Below, piece after piece: positions 62,707 through 64,000 of a stretch of DNA of 64,000 nucleotides. Source of the stretch: an uncultured Sphingomonadaceae bacterium (GTDB lineage: Bacteria; Pseudomonadota; Alphaproteobacteria; Sphingomonadales; Sphingomonadaceae); contig CANNCV010000001.1 of the NCBI GenBank assembly GCA_947503245.1, forward strand, positions 1,921,501-1,985,500, read 5' to 3'. The notes beneath the pieces were generated by a model, which saw only the letters and a list, made by a program, of their open reading frames with translations, did no database searches and was not told the DNA's origin. Each line of letters starts with the position of its first letter. Positions within the stretch are counted from its first letter, which is position 1. Position numbers and translations under genes: made by a program.

Positions 62707-63867
62707 CTAGGCTTCGGACAAAACCAGACTGCCTAAACATACAAGCTTCGCCAAAAGCTCTAAACTTGCTTGAGAATTGGCAAGCTTCTCTTCGAATGCA
62801 TTATTATGCTCACGGCATATCTGCTTTGCCAATACGGCCTCCTTACCGTTACATTTGATACAATGTCCATCTACGAAGAGTGAGACAATGCCATCCATAT
62901 GCTCGACATAGGAAAAACGGCTTGAAATATTCCGGCTAAATACAGTTTTGTTGGTTATATATTGGGCGATTTTTTTGGGGCTAATGGCCGTATCATCCGC
63001 TTGTGGCAAATCCCCATATTTGGGCTCTGTGCTATATCGCCCAAACCATTGCGCAAAGCGATCGCGATCAGACAATGATTCAGTTATCATCATATGCAAT
63101 TTCTCAATGGCAGCACTATCTATCTCCCCCGCATTGCTTTGTTGGTTAAGATCGGGATCGGGATAACGCACGTCATCCTCCATATTATCCAGCAAGAAAT
63201 CGCAAAAATGGGTTAGGAGGTCACTGCGTGAGGGCGCACGAAAGCCAATTGAATAGGTCATGCAATCGTCACCAATAGCGACGCCATTATGCGATACACC
63301 AGGAGGAATATAAAGGATATCGCCAGCTTCGCATATCCATTCATCGGCTGGCTGAAATTCGGCCAATTGTCGCAAATCATCATGCGGCTTTAATGCAGTA
63401 TCATTGTCACAAACAGCGCCAACCTGCCATTTTCGCTTGCCTGCGCCTTGAATAAGGAAGACATCGTAATTGTCAAAATGCGGACCAACGCCGCCTTTAT
63501 CAGCCGCGAAACTCACCATGACATCATCAATGCGCCAATCAGGGATAAAGCGGAACGGCCCGATAAGGGCGTGGACCTGCGGAATATATTGATCGACCGC
63601 CTGTACCAGCAATGTCCAACGCTCATTGCCCAATTGCGGAAAGATGGTTTCATCAAACGGACCATGCTGCATAGACCAATGGCTAGCCTGTCCTTGTACG
63701 TTCTCGGATATAAGGCGTGCCTCAACACCCTCTTCACAGGCAAGGCCGGCCAATTCTTCCGGCGCCAACGGGTTAGACCATTCACGCCATGAGTTTTTGA
63801 TAAACAAAGGGCGCTTCTGCCAATATTCCCGCAAAAAAGATGCGCTATCAAAATTCTGTAATTCCAT
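62707..63867 (-). CDS. roxA: Ribosomal protein uL16 (L16) 3-arginine hydroxylase, RoxA-type JmjC/cupin oxygenase
   Basis: This 2-oxoglutarate/Fe(II) oxygenase of 386 residues has the metal triad His130, Asp132 (GPHFDNYDVF) and His193 (PPGVSHNGVA) in a JmjC barrel, followed by a C-terminal winged-helix-like part. Such YcfD/RoxA proteins hydroxylate an arginine of ribosomal protein L16. FQPADEWICEAGDILYIPPG precedes the last His. I use the ATG at 63867; the frame is open to 63936, but those 23 residues look unlike the family. Its neighbour to the right, a pseudouridine synthase, also modifies ribosomes. Confidence 0.9.
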   Translation of the reverse strand: MELQNFDSASFLREYWQKRPLFIKNSWREWSNPLAPEELAGLACEEGVEARLISENVQGQASHWSMQHGPFDETIFPQLGNERWTLLVQAVDQYIPQVHALIGPFRFIPDWRIDDVMVSFAADKGGVGPHFDNYDVFLIQGAGKRKWQVGAVCDNDTALKPHDDLRQLAEFQPADEWICEAGDILYIPPGVSHNGVAIGDDCMTYSIGFRAPSRSDLLTHFCDFLLDNMEDDVRYPDPDLNQQSNAGEIDSAAIEKLHMMITESLSDRDRFAQWFGRYSTEPKYGDLPQADDTAISPKKIAQYITNKTVFSRNISSRFSYVEHMDGIVSLFVDGHCIKCNGKEAVLAKQICREHNNAFEEKLANSQASLELLAKLVCLGSLVLSEA

Positions 63868-63965
63868 AAATAATCGTAATCCGCAGTATCGATAACACTG
63901 ACCGACACGGCGAGCAGCGCCAGCTGTGTCTAGCATTATTACGCGCGAATGATAAGGACAGCGCT

Positions 63966-64000
63966 ATGCCAAAACTGATTTTGTTCAATAAGCCTTATGG
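63966..64000 (+). CDS. Probable pseudouridine synthase, start only
   Basis: The last 35 bases of the window begin with ATG and read MPKLILFNKPYG. This short block is typical of the start of RluE/RluB/RsuA-type rRNA pseudouridine synthases (LFNKP). Only about 12 residues are visible, so the call rests on this motif alone. Confidence 0.5.
   Translation, partial: MPKLILFNKPY

Noticed and set aside
1-64000. tRNA, rRNA, CRISPR arrays, insertion sequences and defence genes
   Set aside because: No T-loop-like GGTTCGAATCC with matching acceptor stem, no regularly spaced repeats and no transposase or restriction-like protein was found. The gaps are all shorter than about 190 bases.

Overview
The window is a gene-dense piece of an alphaproteobacterial chromosome with about 57 protein genes on 64 kb. 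No rRNA, tRNA, CRISPR array, insertion sequence or prophage gene was seen, and no gene-free stretch exceeds about 190 bases. Gene content points to the Sphingomonadales: 5-aminolevulinate synthase of the HemA type, an ETF-ubiquinone oxidoreductase, a ligase-associated exonuclease/ligase pair, a PhaR repressor, carboxyspermidine-type polyamine synthesis, and a eukaryote-like prolyl-tRNA synthetase. By eye the GC content is close to 50%, low for that order. The species cannot be named from the sequence.

Layout. 1-7.6 kb (+): lipoprotein release (lolC, cut by the window edge, and lolD), a small membrane protein, the replicative polymerase dnaE and an acyl-CoA ligase. 7.6-12 kb (-): four genes, three of them overlapping: a degenerate uracil-DNA-glycosylase-like protein, a lytic transglycosylase, moaB and a PA0069-type radical SAM protein. 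12-17.3 kb (+): ETF-QO, ispE, an N-formylglutamate amidohydrolase-like protein, a lipoprotein and an RlmD-type methyltransferase. 17.3-24.4 kb: a nitrilase, two MAPEG paralogues and a polyamine locus (ornithine decarboxylase, carboxynorspermidine decarboxylase, an MFS carrier, carboxynorspermidine synthase). The decarboxylase has a structured leader that can mask its ribosome binding site. 24.4-30.4 kb: a PLP dehydratase, DNA ligase plus MBL exonuclease, hemA and murI. 30.6-35 kb (+): plsY, dprA, topA. 35-37.6 kb (-): lepB-rnc-era. 37.8-40.7 kb (+): pgi and gor.

40.8-50.7 kb (+) holds a nearly complete propionyl-CoA to succinyl-CoA module: pccB, DUF808 protein, methylmalonyl-CoA epimerase, enoyl-CoA hydratase, methylmalonyl-CoA mutase, a secreted protein of unknown function, bioB and pccA. 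bioB makes the cofactor that PccA carries. The secreted protein is translationally coupled on both sides. Two short REP-like palindromic repeats lie in the gaps of this module. 50.8-58.1 kb (+): an MHS-family transporter with a large periplasmic insertion, alr, phaR with TGC/GCA inverted repeats upstream, proS and rnr. 58.2-62.2 kb: a peroxiredoxin-like protein, a universal stress protein and the E2 and E3 subunits of pyruvate dehydrogenase. 62.3-64 kb: a small secreted protein, a RoxA-type ribosomal oxygenase and the first codons of a probable pseudouridine synthase.

Most of the window is ordinary housekeeping DNA. The best candidates for new biology are the ornithine decarboxylase leader (20509-20600), the orphan secreted protein inside the propionate operon, the degenerate UDG-fold protein overlapping the transglycosylase gene, and the 24-bp perfect palindrome between lepB and pgi. 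I did not find a clearly new multi-gene defence or mobile system.
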